Positions 9,743-18,504 are shown, counted from the first letter of the stretch. The stretch: DNA of 64,000 bases from Curtobacterium guangdongense (GCF_049341845.1 NZ_JBMPIT010000004.1:307475-371474), one strand, 5' to 3'. Made by a program: numbers and translations. The notes: generated by a model from the sequence alone, not told the origin.

Positions 9743-10108
9743 ATGTCCACTGCACGTCGCACCCCCGAGGACTTCGGGTGGACCGCCGAGGACCTGCGCT
9801 CCGCGTTCGCCTCGGACGGCAGCGGCCCGTTCCGCTACGCACCGGACGGATCCGGCCCGTTCTCCTACGACGCCGACGGCAGCGGCCCGTGGCTCGTCGG
9901 CCCCGTCCCCGCTCGCGGTCTCGCGGTGTTCGCGCCGCGGAACCGTGGATCCGCGTCCCGCCTCCGCCGCATCGGCACGGCGTGCGCAGCGGGAGCGCTC
10001 GCACTCACGCTCATCGCCGGGAGCGTCGCGGTCGTGGACGTCGTGGCTCCTCCACACCATGCGGTGAACGCCGCCTCCGTCCACGAGCCGGGTCACGACG
10101 GCGACTGA
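9743..10108 (+). CDS. hypothetical single-pass membrane protein with DGSGP repeats
   Basis: This 121-residue protein starts at ATG 9743, behind GAGAGGAG. Its N-terminal half contains three near-exact repeats, DGSGPFRY, DGSGPFSY and DGSGPWLV (about residues 25-52), which are also visible at DNA level as GACGGCAGCGGCCCGT-type repeats. One hydrophobic helix follows (GTACAAGALALTLIAGSVAV, about 79-98), then a short His-containing tail. The repeats are predicted to be cytoplasmic. I recognise no family; it could be a small scaffold or a cell-envelope regulator. Confidence 0.65.
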   Translation: MSTARRTPEDFGWTAEDLRSAFASDGSGPFRYAPDGSGPFSYDADGSGPWLVGPVPARGLAVFAPRNRGSASRLRRIGTACAAGALALTLIAGSVAVVDVVAPPHHAVNAASVHEPGHDGD

Positions 10109-10135
10109 TCCGCCGAACGGTGCCACGCTGGGGGA

Positions 10136-11833
10136 GTGACAGAACTCCTCGTCGTGGGCGTGATCGCCCTGCTGGTCATCGCGGCCGCAGCCGTGCTCGG
10201 CCCGCGCATCGGCATCGCCGCGCCGCTCGTCCTCGTCGCGGTGGGCATCGTCGCGAGCCTGGTGCCGTGGATCCCGAACGCCGAGATCGACCCGGAGTGG
10301 ATCCTCGCCGGGGTCCTGCCGCCACTGCTGTACTCGTCGGCGGTGTCCATGCCGACGATGAACTTCCGACGTGAGTTCGGCGCGATCAGCGGCCTGTCGG
10401 TCGTCCTCGTCGTCGCGAGCTCGCTCATGCTAGGACTCTTCTTCGCGTGGGTGATCCCGGGGCTGGGGCTCGCGTGGGGCATCGCCCTCGGCGCGATCGT
10501 CAGCCCGACGGACGCCGTGGCGACCTCGATCGTCAAACAGACCTCGGTGTCCCGTCGTGTCATCGCGATCCTCGACGGCGAATCACTGCTCAACGACGCC
10601 ACGGCGCTCGTGCTGCTCCGGACCGCGATCGTCGCCGGTGCCGCCTCGTTCTCGTTCTGGGGTGCCGTCGGGGACTTCGCGTTCGCGGTCGCCGTGGCCG
10701 TCGCGATCGGGCTCGTCGTCGGCTGGCTGAACCTGCGGGTCCGATCGCGCATCACGAACCCGACCGTCAACACCGCCCTGTCGTTCGCCGTGCCGTTCGT
10801 CGCGTCGATCCCGGCCGAGCACGTCGGTGCGTCCGGACTGGTCGCCGCCGTGGTCGCCGGGTTGGTCACCGGCATCCGGGCGCCACGGGTGCTCCCACCG
10901 AACCACCGGCTCTCGGACGCGCAGAACTGGGGCACCGTCGAGTTCGTGCTCGAAGGGGCGGTGTTCCTGGTGATGGGCCTCGAGCTCGCGTCGATCGTCT
11001 CCGACGTGCAGTCCGACCACGCCGGCATCGGTCCGGCGCTGCTCATCGCGGTCGGGGCACTCGTGCTCACCGTCCTCGTCCGCACGGCGTACGTCGTCCC
11101 GCTGCTGTTCGGGCTGTCCAAGAGCGCCAGACGCGGCGCCCGGATGCAGGAACGCTTGCAGGGGTTCCAGAACGCGGACACGCAGTCCACGACGCAGGCG
11201 CTGACCGACCACCGGTTCGGCAACCGCGCACCGTCCGAACGCGACCTCGAGCGCTTCGGCACCCGGGTCCGCCGGATGCTCGCGGACATCCAGTACTTCA
11301 CGAAGGCACCGATGGGGTGGCGCGAGGGCACGGCGGTCGTGTGGGCCGGCATGCGCGGTGCGGTCACCGTCGCCGCGGCGCAGACCCTGCCGCAGGACAC
11401 CCCGCAGCGGTCCCTGCTGGTGTTCGTCGCGTTCGCCGTGGCCGGGCTCTCGCTGCTGGTCCAGGGCGGCACGATCGGCCCGCTGCTGCGGAAGATCAGT
11501 CCGCCGACGACGGATGCCTCGAGCGGGGATGCCGAGGAACGCGGCCGTCTGACGACGGTGATGCGGACTGCGGCGGAATCGGTGCGGGCCGACGACACGA
11601 AGGAACTCACACCGCGGACGCGCGAAGAACTCGAGGCGACGGACCCCGCCGAGCTCCGCGCGTGGTTCGGACGCGAGAAGGTCCGACGGCTGCAGGTGCT
11701 CGATGCGCAGCGGTCCGCATTGCTCGACGCCCGCGACGACGGCGTGTTCGATGCCGAGGTGCTCGAGTCGGTGCTGCGGAACCTCGACGCGGAGCAGATC
11801 GCTCTCGAACTCCGGGGCGGGCCGACCGGCTGA
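10136..11833 (+). CDS. Na+/H+ (cation:proton) antiporter, CPA1 family
   Basis: This 565-residue protein has about twelve transmembrane helices in residues 1-430 and a soluble, acidic, helical C-terminal tail (about 445-565). The signature GESLLNDATALVLLR (about residue 146) contains the Asn-Asp pair that binds the exchanged cation in CPA1 antiporters, and SPTDAVATS (about 122) is the other conserved unwound-helix motif. It exchanges Na+ or K+ for protons across the membrane for pH and salt homeostasis. GTG 10136 is preceded closely by GGGGGA. Confidence 0.92.
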   Translation: MTELLVVGVIALLVIAAAAVLGPRIGIAAPLVLVAVGIVASLVPWIPNAEIDPEWILAGVLPPLLYSSAVSMPTMNFRREFGAISGLSVVLVVASSLMLGLFFAWVIPGLGLAWGIALGAIVSPTDAVATSIVKQTSVSRRVIAILDGESLLNDATALVLLRTAIVAGAASFSFWGAVGDFAFAVAVAVAIGLVVGWLNLRVRSRITNPTVNTALSFAVPFVASIPAEHVGASGLVAAVVAGLVTGIRAPRVLPPNHRLSDAQNWGTVEFVLEGAVFLVMGLELASIVSDVQSDHAGIGPALLIAVGALVLTVLVRTAYVVPLLFGLSKSARRGARMQERLQGFQNADTQSTTQALTDHRFGNRAPSERDLERFGTRVRRMLADIQYFTKAPMGWREGTAVVWAGMRGAVTVAAAQTLPQDTPQRSLLVFVAFAVAGLSLLVQGGTIGPLLRKISPPTTDASSGDAEERGRLTTVMRTAAESVRADDTKELTPRTREELEATDPAELRAWFGREKVRRLQVLDAQRSALLDARDDGVFDAEVLESVLRNLDAEQIALELRGGPTG

Positions 11834-11848
11834 CCGCGTGTGGGCCGC

Positions 11849-12343
11849 TCACTGCCCGATCGTGATGCGGAACACCCGGACGCCGGCCGTCTGCAACGCG
11901 GCGAGCCCCAGGCGCATGCGGAGGTTCCGGAACGGAGCCTTGAAGGCGTTCGGCGCCGATGCCGAACCGATCTGGTGGAGCACCTCGGCGGTCAGGGTCC
12001 GTTCGAGCTTCGGCGCCAGACGCGTGAGCCCGGACACCGTGACGACGATGCGGACCGCGTTGGGCGCGAGCAGCGGGTCGATGCGCTCGGCCGCCTCCTG
12101 CGCACGGTGGAAGGCCGGGTCGTCGCCAGGACGACGGATCGCGATGACGGCCAGTTCGGCATCTCCCGTGCCGTCCGGCTCCGGCAGGTCGTCGACCCCG
12201 ATCACCCGCATCCGCCGGGCGTCCACCCCGGCACGGACCGCGGCGACCCTGAGCACCGGGAGGAGCTCCTGGGTACCAGCCAGCACGACGTCCGTCGTCC
12301 GGAGATCGACTGGTTCGTGCCGCTCTCGCGACGATCGGGCCAT
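11849..12343 (-). CDS. hypothetical protein
   Basis: This 164-residue soluble protein begins at ATG 12343 behind GGAAGGA. It has no membrane segments and no motif that I recognise. The middle (LAVIAIRRPGDDPAFHRAQE) and C-terminal parts look like an alpha/beta fold, with regularly spaced hydrophobic strands (VRIVVTVSG, VRVFRITIG). It is convergent with the antiporter gene, with only 15 nt between the stop codons. Confidence 0.6.
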   Translation of the reverse strand: MARSSRERHEPVDLRTTDVVLAGTQELLPVLRVAAVRAGVDARRMRVIGVDDLPEPDGTGDAELAVIAIRRPGDDPAFHRAQEAAERIDPLLAPNAVRIVVTVSGLTRLAPKLERTLTAEVLHQIGSASAPNAFKAPFRNLRMRLGLAALQTAGVRVFRITIGQ

Positions 12344-12406
12344 GAGGGGTCCTTCCGCTCGCTCTCCTCGGACCCTACTGACGTGCCGACGGACACGCCG
12401 CTCGGA

Positions 12407-13024
12407 TCAGTCGTCTCCCAGGCCGGCCCCGACGCTGCTCGGCTCGTCGGACATCGCCGCCCGCAGGACGACCTCGACCGCTGACACCTGTGCCGCGACG
12501 GGCCACGACGCCGGATCGGCCGCGGCGAGCGCCGAGATCCCCTCGACCGCACCGGCGAGTGCTCCCACCCTCGCTGCCGTGTCCGACGCCGACGGCGCTG
12601 CCCGGTGGAGGAGCCCGGTGAGCCGTTCCCGGAATGCGGCATTGTGCGCCGCGTGCCGTTCGGCGAGCGTCTGGTCGGCGAGCGCTGCGGCGAGGAAACC
12701 GATCCAGACGCGTGAGTTCGCGAGCCGCTGCTCGTCGACGGGCAGGGCGTCGAGCACGATCGCGCGCAGAGCCTCGGCCGGCCCGGAGGCGGAGCGTTCG
12801 CTGGCGTCCATCCGGGTTCGTGTCCGCTCGTGGAGCAGGTCCCTGGCGTGCAGGAGCAACGCGCGTTTGTCCCGGAAGGTGTGCAGCACGAGGCCAGTCG
12901 TGCACCCGGCGCGCTCGGCGACCGCGCGGAGGGTCAGACCGGGCGCTCCGCGGTCGGCGAGGACCTGCCAGACCGCTTCGGACAGGTCCCTGCGCTGCGC
13001 ATCGACGTCCCGGGTTCGCGGCAT
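12407..13024 (-). CDS. TetR family transcriptional regulator
   Basis: This 205-residue protein has an N-terminal TetR helix-turn-helix with RAVAERAGCTTGLVLHTFRD (about residues 32-51) and a helical effector domain. ATG 13024 begins 9 bases from the palindrome GTAACA-TC-TGTTAC, and a GNAT acetyltransferase gene is transcribed divergently 63 nt away. This is a standard autoregulated divergon in which the regulator most likely represses both genes until a ligand binds. Confidence 0.9.
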   Translation of the reverse strand: MPRTRDVDAQRRDLSEAVWQVLADRGAPGLTLRAVAERAGCTTGLVLHTFRDKRALLLHARDLLHERTRTRMDASERSASGPAEALRAIVLDALPVDEQRLANSRVWIGFLAAALADQTLAERHAAHNAAFRERLTGLLHRAAPSASDTAARVGALAGAVEGISALAAADPASWPVAAQVSAVEVVLRAAMSDEPSSVGAGLGDD

Positions 13025-13033
13025 GCGATAACC

Positions 13034-13054
13034 GTAACATCTGTTACCGTAACA
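13034..13054. promoter_or_regulatory. TetR operator between the divergent TetR and GNAT genes
   Basis: GTAACA (13034-13039) and TGTTAC (13042-13047) form a perfect inverted repeat with a 2-nt spacer, and a third GTAACA half-site follows at 13049-13054. The cluster lies in the 63-nt divergent intergenic region, so one bound dimer could cover both promoters. Confidence 0.65.
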
Positions 13055-13087
13055 ATCGATACGGAAACGACACCGCCAGGAGACGCC

Positions 13088-13606
13088 ATGTGGACCATCG
13101 ATCTCGTTCCCTTCGACGACGAGGACGCAGCCGCCCTGCGCGCCGCGCAGCGCGTCGAACTCGACGCGCGGTACGGATCGGACGACCACGAGCCAGGGAC
13201 CGTCCCGAGTGCGGTCGACGTCCCGGTGTTCCTCGTCGCGAGATCAGAGGACACCCCGACGGACACCCCGACGGGCAGAACGACCGGCACCGCGACGGGC
13301 ACCCCGATCGCCTGCGGCGGCCTGCGCCCCCTCGGACCAGAGCTCTTCGACGGCACCGCGGTCGAGGTCAAGCGGATGTACGTCGCCCCGGCGGCCCGGG
13401 GGTCCGGTGTCGCCGCCGCCGTGCTCCGGGAACTCGAACGGCACGCGGCAGGACTCGGCGCCGAACGGGTCGTCCTCGAGACCGGGACGATGCAGCCCGA
13501 CGCGATGCGGTTCTACGAGCGCGAGGGGTACACCCCGATCCCGCGCTACGGCCACTACGCCGACTCCGAACTCTCGGTCTGCTACGAGCGAGTCCTGGAG
13601 CCCTAG
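13088..13606 (+). CDS. GNAT family N-acetyltransferase
   Basis: This 172-residue acetyltransferase contains the acetyl-CoA binding motif A (KRMYVAPAARGSGVAAAVL, about residues 95-113) and the C-terminal MRFYEREGYTPIPRYGHY motif B. Before motif A it carries a low-complexity stretch with repeated DTPTDTPTG and TTGTATGTP units (about residues 56-74), which looks like a slippage-expanded loop. ATG 13088 has GGAGAC upstream. The divergent TetR gene probably regulates it. The acceptor substrate is unknown. Confidence 0.88.
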   Translation: MWTIDLVPFDDEDAAALRAAQRVELDARYGSDDHEPGTVPSAVDVPVFLVARSEDTPTDTPTGRTTGTATGTPIACGGLRPLGPELFDGTAVEVKRMYVAPAARGSGVAAAVLRELERHAAGLGAERVVLETGTMQPDAMRFYEREGYTPIPRYGHYADSELSVCYERVLEP

Positions 13607-13615
13607 GCTGGCGCC

Positions 13616-14254
13616 ATGGCGCGGATGCTGCGGACGGAACGGGGCCTCGACCGGCTCGTCAACTTCTCCGACGCGACCGTCGCCATCGCGATCACGCTGC
13701 TGCTCCTGCCGCTGGTCGACGTCGCGGGCGAGATCGACGAGAAGTCACTCGGCGACCTGCTGTCGGACAACGTCGGCACGGTCATCGCCTTCGTCGTGAG
13801 CTTCGTCGTCATCTCGCGCCTGTGGCTGTCGCACCACCGACTGTTCGAGGCGACACAGTCGTACTCGACCCTGGTGCTGCGGGTGAACTTCGTCTGGCTC
13901 GCGAGCATCGCCTTCCTGCCGTTCTCGTCGAACCTCATCGCCCACGAGGCCGAGGACGCCGGGGTGAACGCGTTCTACATCGGCACCATCGCCCTGTCGA
14001 GCCTGAGCATGTCCGTGATGCAGTGGGCCGTCTGGCGCGACCCCGAGCTCATCCGGCCCGGCGGTCGGCAGATGCTGCACCCGATCGACGGCACCGTGAC
14101 GTTCATCGCGCTGATCGTCGCGCTCGTGGGCGCCACGATCCTGCCGGCTCCCGGTCCGTTCTGGCTCTTCATCCTGGTGCCGGCCGGGTGGGTCTCGACG
14201 TGGCTGGAGCGGCGGTACAGCGCCCACCAGAAGACGACACAGCACGACACGTGA
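13616..14254 (+). CDS. TMEM175-like (DUF1211) potassium channel protein
   Basis: This 212-residue protein opens with RLVNFSDATVAIAITLLLLP (about residues 11-30). This is the FSD motif of the TMEM175/DUF1211 family, whose first helix lines the pore of K+ channels. About six transmembrane helices are visible, including a second conserved RLWLSHHRLF segment (about residue 64). The -10 TAGGCT lies 6 nt before ATG 13616, so a leaderless transcript starts within the 9-nt gap after the GNAT gene even though the genes are tandem. Confidence 0.82.
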   Translation: MARMLRTERGLDRLVNFSDATVAIAITLLLLPLVDVAGEIDEKSLGDLLSDNVGTVIAFVVSFVVISRLWLSHHRLFEATQSYSTLVLRVNFVWLASIAFLPFSSNLIAHEAEDAGVNAFYIGTIALSSLSMSVMQWAVWRDPELIRPGGRQMLHPIDGTVTFIALIVALVGATILPAPGPFWLFILVPAGWVSTWLERRYSAHQKTTQHDT

Positions 14255-14306
14255 CGCCGAAGGGGGCTGTACAACCGGACAGGTTCGTGCAGAATGGTCT
14301 GCGGCC

Positions 14307-15212
14307 ATGACGACTCTCCGCGACGCAGACCAGCACCCCGGCACCCCGGTGGTGCACACATCTCGTCGCGCTGCCCTCGAGGCCGAGCGCGCCGCCGCCA
14401 AGGCAAAGCCTGCCAGGCCCGCGAAGCCCGCAAAGACTGCGCAGACCGCGAAGCCGACCTCCCGCTTCACCCGCGTCCCCCGCCGCAGCGTCGCCGCGAC
14501 GAAGCCAGCGCTCACCGCCGGGAAGCCGCCGCTCACCACGAAGCAGCGCACCAGCCGCCTCACCGTGACGAGCGCCCTCGCGGCCTTCGTGATGTTCGCC
14601 GCGTCCGCGATGCCCGCACATGCGAGCCCGACGACGTCGACCGCGACCACCACGCTCGCACCCACGGTCCGCACCCAGGACTTCGCCGTCACCCAGGCCG
14701 TCGCCACCGCGACCACGAACCGCGACGGCTTCACCGTCGGCGGCAGCGGTGGTGCGACCGCCGGCGCCGAGGTCACCTTCGGCGGCGACGTCCGTTCCCC
14801 GTTCCCGAAGCCGGTCCGGATGAGCTCGGGCTTCGGGTACCGATCTGCCCCGTGCGGCGCGTGCTCGTCGCTCCACCAGGGCCTCGACTTCAACCCCGGC
14901 ATGGGCGCACCGATCGGCGCGGTCGCAGCGGGGACCGTCCGGGTCTCGGGCACGTACTTCTCGTACGGCAACGCGGTCATCATCGACCACGTGGTCGACG
15001 GCCGCGAGGTCTCCACGCTCTACGGCCACATGATCCCGGGGTCGTCACCGCTCAAGGTGGGGGACGAGGTCACCGCCGGACAGTTCGTCGGCTTGGTCGG
15101 CTCGTCCGGCGTCTCGACCGGTGCGCACCTGCACCTCGAGGTCCTGATGGACGGCACGCTGCCGGTGGACCCCCGCGCCTGGATCGAGTCCCACACAGGG
15201 CGCTCGCTCTAG
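14307..15212 (+). CDS. M23 family metallopeptidase, membrane-anchored or secreted
   Basis: This 301-residue protein has a long Lys/Ala/Pro-rich N-terminal region, a hydrophobic segment (LTVTSALAAFVMFAASAMPA, about residues 85-104, ending in an AHA-like signal-peptidase site) and a C-terminal LytM/M23 domain. The Zn ligands are seen in SLHQGLDFNPG (His and Asp, about residue 190) and in AHLHLEV (about 273). It probably cleaves peptidoglycan cross-bridges during growth. The roughly 85-residue extension before the signal helix is unusually long and basic. Confidence 0.9.
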   Translation: MTTLRDADQHPGTPVVHTSRRAALEAERAAAKAKPARPAKPAKTAQTAKPTSRFTRVPRRSVAATKPALTAGKPPLTTKQRTSRLTVTSALAAFVMFAASAMPAHASPTTSTATTTLAPTVRTQDFAVTQAVATATTNRDGFTVGGSGGATAGAEVTFGGDVRSPFPKPVRMSSGFGYRSAPCGACSSLHQGLDFNPGMGAPIGAVAAGTVRVSGTYFSYGNAVIIDHVVDGREVSTLYGHMIPGSSPLKVGDEVTAGQFVGLVGSSGVSTGAHLHLEVLMDGTLPVDPRAWIESHTGRSL

Positions 15213-15277
15213 GGATCCGTCCACATTCGCAGCCCGCTGTGGCGGGAATCCCAGCAGACCTGTGCAAGATCACAGGC

Positions 15278-15310
15278 ATGGATGACTCCCACAGTCCCGG
15301 GCCCCGCTGA
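15278..15310 (+). CDS. ten-codon upstream ORF coupled to the CNNM gene
   Basis: A small ORF (MDDSHSPGPR, then TGA) begins at ATG 15278. Its stop overlaps the start of the next gene as TGATG. A -10-like CAAGAT ends 7 nt before its ATG, so this peptide, and not the transporter, would be the leaderless first ORF of the mRNA. The CNNM start itself has no Shine-Dalgarno, so its translation may depend on re-initiation after this peptide. Confidence 0.4.
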   Translation: MDDSHSPGPR

Positions 15311-16623
15311 TGGGCGCCGACACCTGGATCGCCTTCGGGCTGGTCGTGCTCTTCGTCCTCGTCGGCGGGGTGTTCGCCGCCGCAGAGATCGCGCTCGTCT
15401 CACTCCGTGAGTCGCAGCTCCAGCAGCTGGAGCACCGCGGCAGCCGGGGCGCCCGGGTCGCAGCACTCGGCCGTGACCCGAACCGCTTCCTCTCCGCGGT
15501 GCAGATCGGCGTGACCGTCGCGGGGTTCTTCTCCGCCGCGTACGGCGCGTCCTCGATCGCCCCCGACGTCGCTCCGCTGTTCCAGGGCCTCGGTCTCGCG
15601 CAGGGCACCGCCGAGACGGTCGCCCTCGTCGCGATGACCCTCGTGATCGCCTACCTGTCGCTCGTCTTCGGCGAACTCGTCCCGAAACGTCTGGCACTGC
15701 AGCGCGCGGAGGGCTTCTCGATGCTCGTCGCGCCGACGCTCGACCGCTTCGCGACGCTGATGCGCCCGGCGATCTGGGTCCTGTCGAAGAGCACCGACGC
15801 CGTGGTGCGGCTGCTCGGCGGTGACCCGAACGCCCGGAGTGAGTCGATGAGCACCGAGGAGCTCCGCGGCCTGGTCTCCGAGCACGACGCCATCGACGAG
15901 CAGGGCCGCCGCATCGCCCGCAGTGCGCTCGACGCCCAGGGCCGGATCCTCCGGGAGTCGATGCGCCCGTGGTACGACGTCGCGACGCTCGACGCCGGGC
16001 AGAGCATCGCCGAGGCCACCGACCTCGCGCTCGACCTCGGCCACACCCGGTACCTCGTCACCGCGGGCTCGCGTGACGACGTGGCCGGGTTCGTGCACCT
16101 CCGCGACCTCCTCCGACCAGCGGACGCGAGCGCCCCGGTGCACACGATCGCGCGCCCGCTCGTCGCGTTCCCCGAGACCAAGTCCCTGTCGAGCACGATC
16201 GCCGAACTCCGCACCGGCGGCCAGCAGATCGCGCTGGTCGTCGACGAGTACGGCGGCAGCGCCGGCATGGTCACGCTCGAAGCGCTGCTCGAGGACCTCG
16301 TCGGTCGCATCCGCGACGAGTACGACGAACCGGTCTCGGTCAGCGACGGTGTGGAGGGATCGACGGTGCTGGAGGACCTCGTCGCCGACGGTGGCCCGGT
16401 CCTGCCCGACGGCGACTACGAGACGGTCGGCGGCCTGGTCCAGGTCCACCTGGACCGCGTCCCGCAGGTGGGCGACATCGTCGAGGTGGGGGAGCACCGC
16501 CTCGCGGTGACCGCCATGGACGGTCACCGCGTCGCCCGGGTGACGATCGAGCAGCAGCAGACCGGAGCGCAGCAGCCGGCCGGAGCGCAGCAGCCGACCA
16601 GCAGACAGGACGCGACCAGCTGA
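15310..16623 (+). CDS. CNNM/CorC-type hemolysin family transporter
   Basis: This 437-residue protein has the domain order CNNM (DUF21) membrane domain (residues 1-190; FAAAEIALVSLRESQL and GELVPKRLALQRAE are typical), a CBS pair (about 200-330; VDEYGGSAGMVTLEALLEDL), and a CorC_HlyC domain (about 345-420). The family is implicated in Mg2+/Co2+ transport and resistance; the hemolysin label is historical. The C-terminus is a Gln-rich repeat (QQTGAQQPAGAQQP). ATG 15310 overlaps the stop of a ten-codon upstream ORF. Confidence 0.92.
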   Translation: MGADTWIAFGLVVLFVLVGGVFAAAEIALVSLRESQLQQLEHRGSRGARVAALGRDPNRFLSAVQIGVTVAGFFSAAYGASSIAPDVAPLFQGLGLAQGTAETVALVAMTLVIAYLSLVFGELVPKRLALQRAEGFSMLVAPTLDRFATLMRPAIWVLSKSTDAVVRLLGGDPNARSESMSTEELRGLVSEHDAIDEQGRRIARSALDAQGRILRESMRPWYDVATLDAGQSIAEATDLALDLGHTRYLVTAGSRDDVAGFVHLRDLLRPADASAPVHTIARPLVAFPETKSLSSTIAELRTGGQQIALVVDEYGGSAGMVTLEALLEDLVGRIRDEYDEPVSVSDGVEGSTVLEDLVADGGPVLPDGDYETVGGLVQVHLDRVPQVGDIVEVGEHRLAVTAMDGHRVARVTIEQQQTGAQQPAGAQQPTSRQDATS

Positions 16624-16624
16624 C

Positions 16625-16666
16625 GGACAGGAGGCTCGGTGCCAGCCGACACCGAGCCTCCAGTCC
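16625..16666. repeat. palindromic repeat element, family 1, copy 2
   Basis: GGAC-A-GGAGGCTCGGTG pairs with CACCGAGCCTCC-A-GTCC, with one A/A mismatch. It starts 2 nt after the CNNM stop codon and ends 14 nt before the convergent SDR stop, so it could end both transcripts. The mismatch makes it one of the more degraded copies. Confidence 0.8.
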
Positions 16667-16679
16667 GACGGTCCACAAG

Positions 16680-17510
16680 TCAGAAGTCGGTGCCCCGGCT
16701 CACCGACTCCCACGCGTCCACCTCGGCGCGCAGCGCATCGAGCGCCGCGCGGAAACCGTCGGACGCGTCGTTGCCGAGCAGCAGCATGTACGGGGTCTCG
16801 TCCGCCTCGACCGCGGTGATCAGCGCCTGCGCTGCCTTCGCCGGATCGCCCGGCTGCGTCCCGTGCACCGTGTCGTGCTCGATGCGGCGCTTGCCGGCGG
16901 TGTCCGCGTAGGCCTCGATCGGCGTGGCGGACTGGGTCAGGGACCGCCCGGCGAAGTCCGTCCGGAACGCTCCCGGCTCCACGACCATCACGTCGATGCC
17001 GAGCGGCTGGACCTCTTTCCGGAGCGACGCGGACAGGGCCTCGGTCGCTGCCTTGACCGCCGAGTAGAAGCCGGAGCCCGCGGGGGAGATCCGCGCGCCG
17101 ATCGACGAGATGTTCACGATCGTGCCGGTCCCGCGCGCCCGCATGCCGGGCAGTACGGCCTGGACGAGTCGGGTCGACCCGAAGACGTGTGTGTCGAACA
17201 GGCGCTGGACGGCCTCCGTCTCGCCCTCCTCGACGGCGGCACGGTACCCGTACCCGGCGTTGTTCACGAGCACGTCGACCCGGCCGAATCGCTGCTCGGC
17301 AGCGGCGACCGCGGCGGTCACGGCGGCCGGGTCGGTGACGTCGAGCGACAGGGCGAGGGCGCGGTCGGGTGCGGTGTCGGCGATGTCCTGCACGCGTGCG
17401 GCGTCGCGTGCGGTGACGACGACGGACCCGCCGGCGGCGAGGACCGCCTCGGCGAAGGCCCGCCCGAGGCCGGTGGAGCAGCCGGTGATGAACCATGTGG
17501 TGTCGGTCAT
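16680..17510 (-). CDS. short-chain dehydrogenase/reductase (classical SDR)
   Basis: This 276-residue classical SDR has the nucleotide-binding TGCSTGLGRAFA (about residues 9-20), the NNAGYG motif (about 85) and the catalytic Tyr/Lys in GFYSAVKAATEAL (about 151). An Asp after strand two (VTARD) leaves NAD versus NADP preference open. ATG 17510 is chosen; ATG 17519 is in frame three codons upstream. It is divergent from an XRE regulator gene, a common pairing of SDRs with MmyB-like regulators in Actinobacteria, suggesting local control. Confidence 0.9.
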   Translation of the reverse strand: MTDTTWFITGCSTGLGRAFAEAVLAAGGSVVVTARDAARVQDIADTAPDRALALSLDVTDPAAVTAAVAAAEQRFGRVDVLVNNAGYGYRAAVEEGETEAVQRLFDTHVFGSTRLVQAVLPGMRARGTGTIVNISSIGARISPAGSGFYSAVKAATEALSASLRKEVQPLGIDVMVVEPGAFRTDFAGRSLTQSATPIEAYADTAGKRRIEHDTVHGTQPGDPAKAAQALITAVEADETPYMLLLGNDASDGFRAALDALRAEVDAWESVSRGTDF

Positions 17511-17598
17511 GTCGCCCATGCTGGCGCGCAGCGGGGGTCCGAGACGGGTTCCGCTGGTACCTGCCTCGCTCCCGGGTGCAGCACGTACCCTTCTCGCC

Positions 17599-18504
17599 AT
17601 GGGTATCGACGTGCGCAGCGAGATCCGCGACTTCCTGTCCTCACGACGGGCGCGGATCACTCCGGACCAGGCGGGCATGCCCTCGTTCGGTGGTGGTGTG
17701 CGTCGCGTGCCCGGGCTGCGGCGGCACGAGGTCGCGATGCTGGCCGGGGTCAGCGTGGACTACTACACGCGGCTCGAACGGGGCTCGCTCAAGGGCGTCT
17801 CGGACAGCGTGCTCGACGGACTCGCGCGGGCGTTGCAGCTCGACGAGGACGAGCGGACGCACCTGTGGGACCTCGCCCGGCTCGCCAACTCCGGCGTGAA
17901 GACCATGCACAAGACGATGCCGACCCGGATCCGCCCGGGCGTGCAGCGACTCCTCGACGCGATCACCGGTGCGCCGGCGTGGGTGCGGAACGAGCGCGGG
18001 GACGTCCTGGCGGCGAACGAGCTCGGCCGGGCCCTGTACGCGCCGATGTTCGCGGGCCCCGGTCGCCCGGTGAACTCCGCGCGCTTCACCTTCCTCGACC
18101 CGGCAGCCCGGACGTTCTTCATGGACTGGGCGCGGACGGCACGTGACTCGGTCGCGATCCTCCGTGCGGCAGCGGTGGCGAACCCGTGCGAGCCGGGCCT
18201 CGTGACGCTCGTCGGGGAGCTCTCCACCCGCAGCGAGGAGTTCCGGACGTGGTGGGCCGAGCACGACGTCCGCATGCACCGGACCGGGAAGAAGCGGATC
18301 GACCACCCCGTCGTCGGTGCCCTCGAGCTCGACTACGAGGCACTCGAACTCGTCGCCGACCCCGGCCTGACGATGTTCACGTACAGCGCGGAGCCCGGTT
18401 CGCCGTCCGAGCGTTCGCTGGCGCTCCTCGGCACCTGGGCCGCGACGGAGCGGGCGGAGCAGTACGCCGCCCTGCGGGAGTCCGAGTCCGAATCGATCGA
18501 CTGA
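17599..18504 (+). CDS. XRE family regulator with MmyB-like ligand-binding domain
   Basis: This 301-residue protein has an N-terminal helix-turn-helix (about residues 30-80) containing RRHEVAMLAGVSVDYYTRLE, followed by the MmyB-like PAS-type domain (about 105-275; PAWVRNERGDVLAANELGRA is typical), which binds small hydrophobic ligands. The family typically regulates an adjacent oxidoreductase, here the divergent SDR. TACCCT (17586-17591) is 7 nt before ATG 17599, so the mRNA is probably leaderless. Confidence 0.92.
   Translation: MGIDVRSEIRDFLSSRRARITPDQAGMPSFGGGVRRVPGLRRHEVAMLAGVSVDYYTRLERGSLKGVSDSVLDGLARALQLDEDERTHLWDLARLANSGVKTMHKTMPTRIRPGVQRLLDAITGAPAWVRNERGDVLAANELGRALYAPMFAGPGRPVNSARFTFLDPAARTFFMDWARTARDSVAILRAAAVANPCEPGLVTLVGELSTRSEEFRTWWAEHDVRMHRTGKKRIDHPVVGALELDYEALELVADPGLTMFTYSAEPGSPSERSLALLGTWAATERAEQYAALRESESESID

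Noticed and set aside
16625..16666. Ordinary intrinsic terminator only
   Set aside because: The hairpin lacks a U-run and shares its stem sequence with eight other loci, so a pure terminator description does not explain it.
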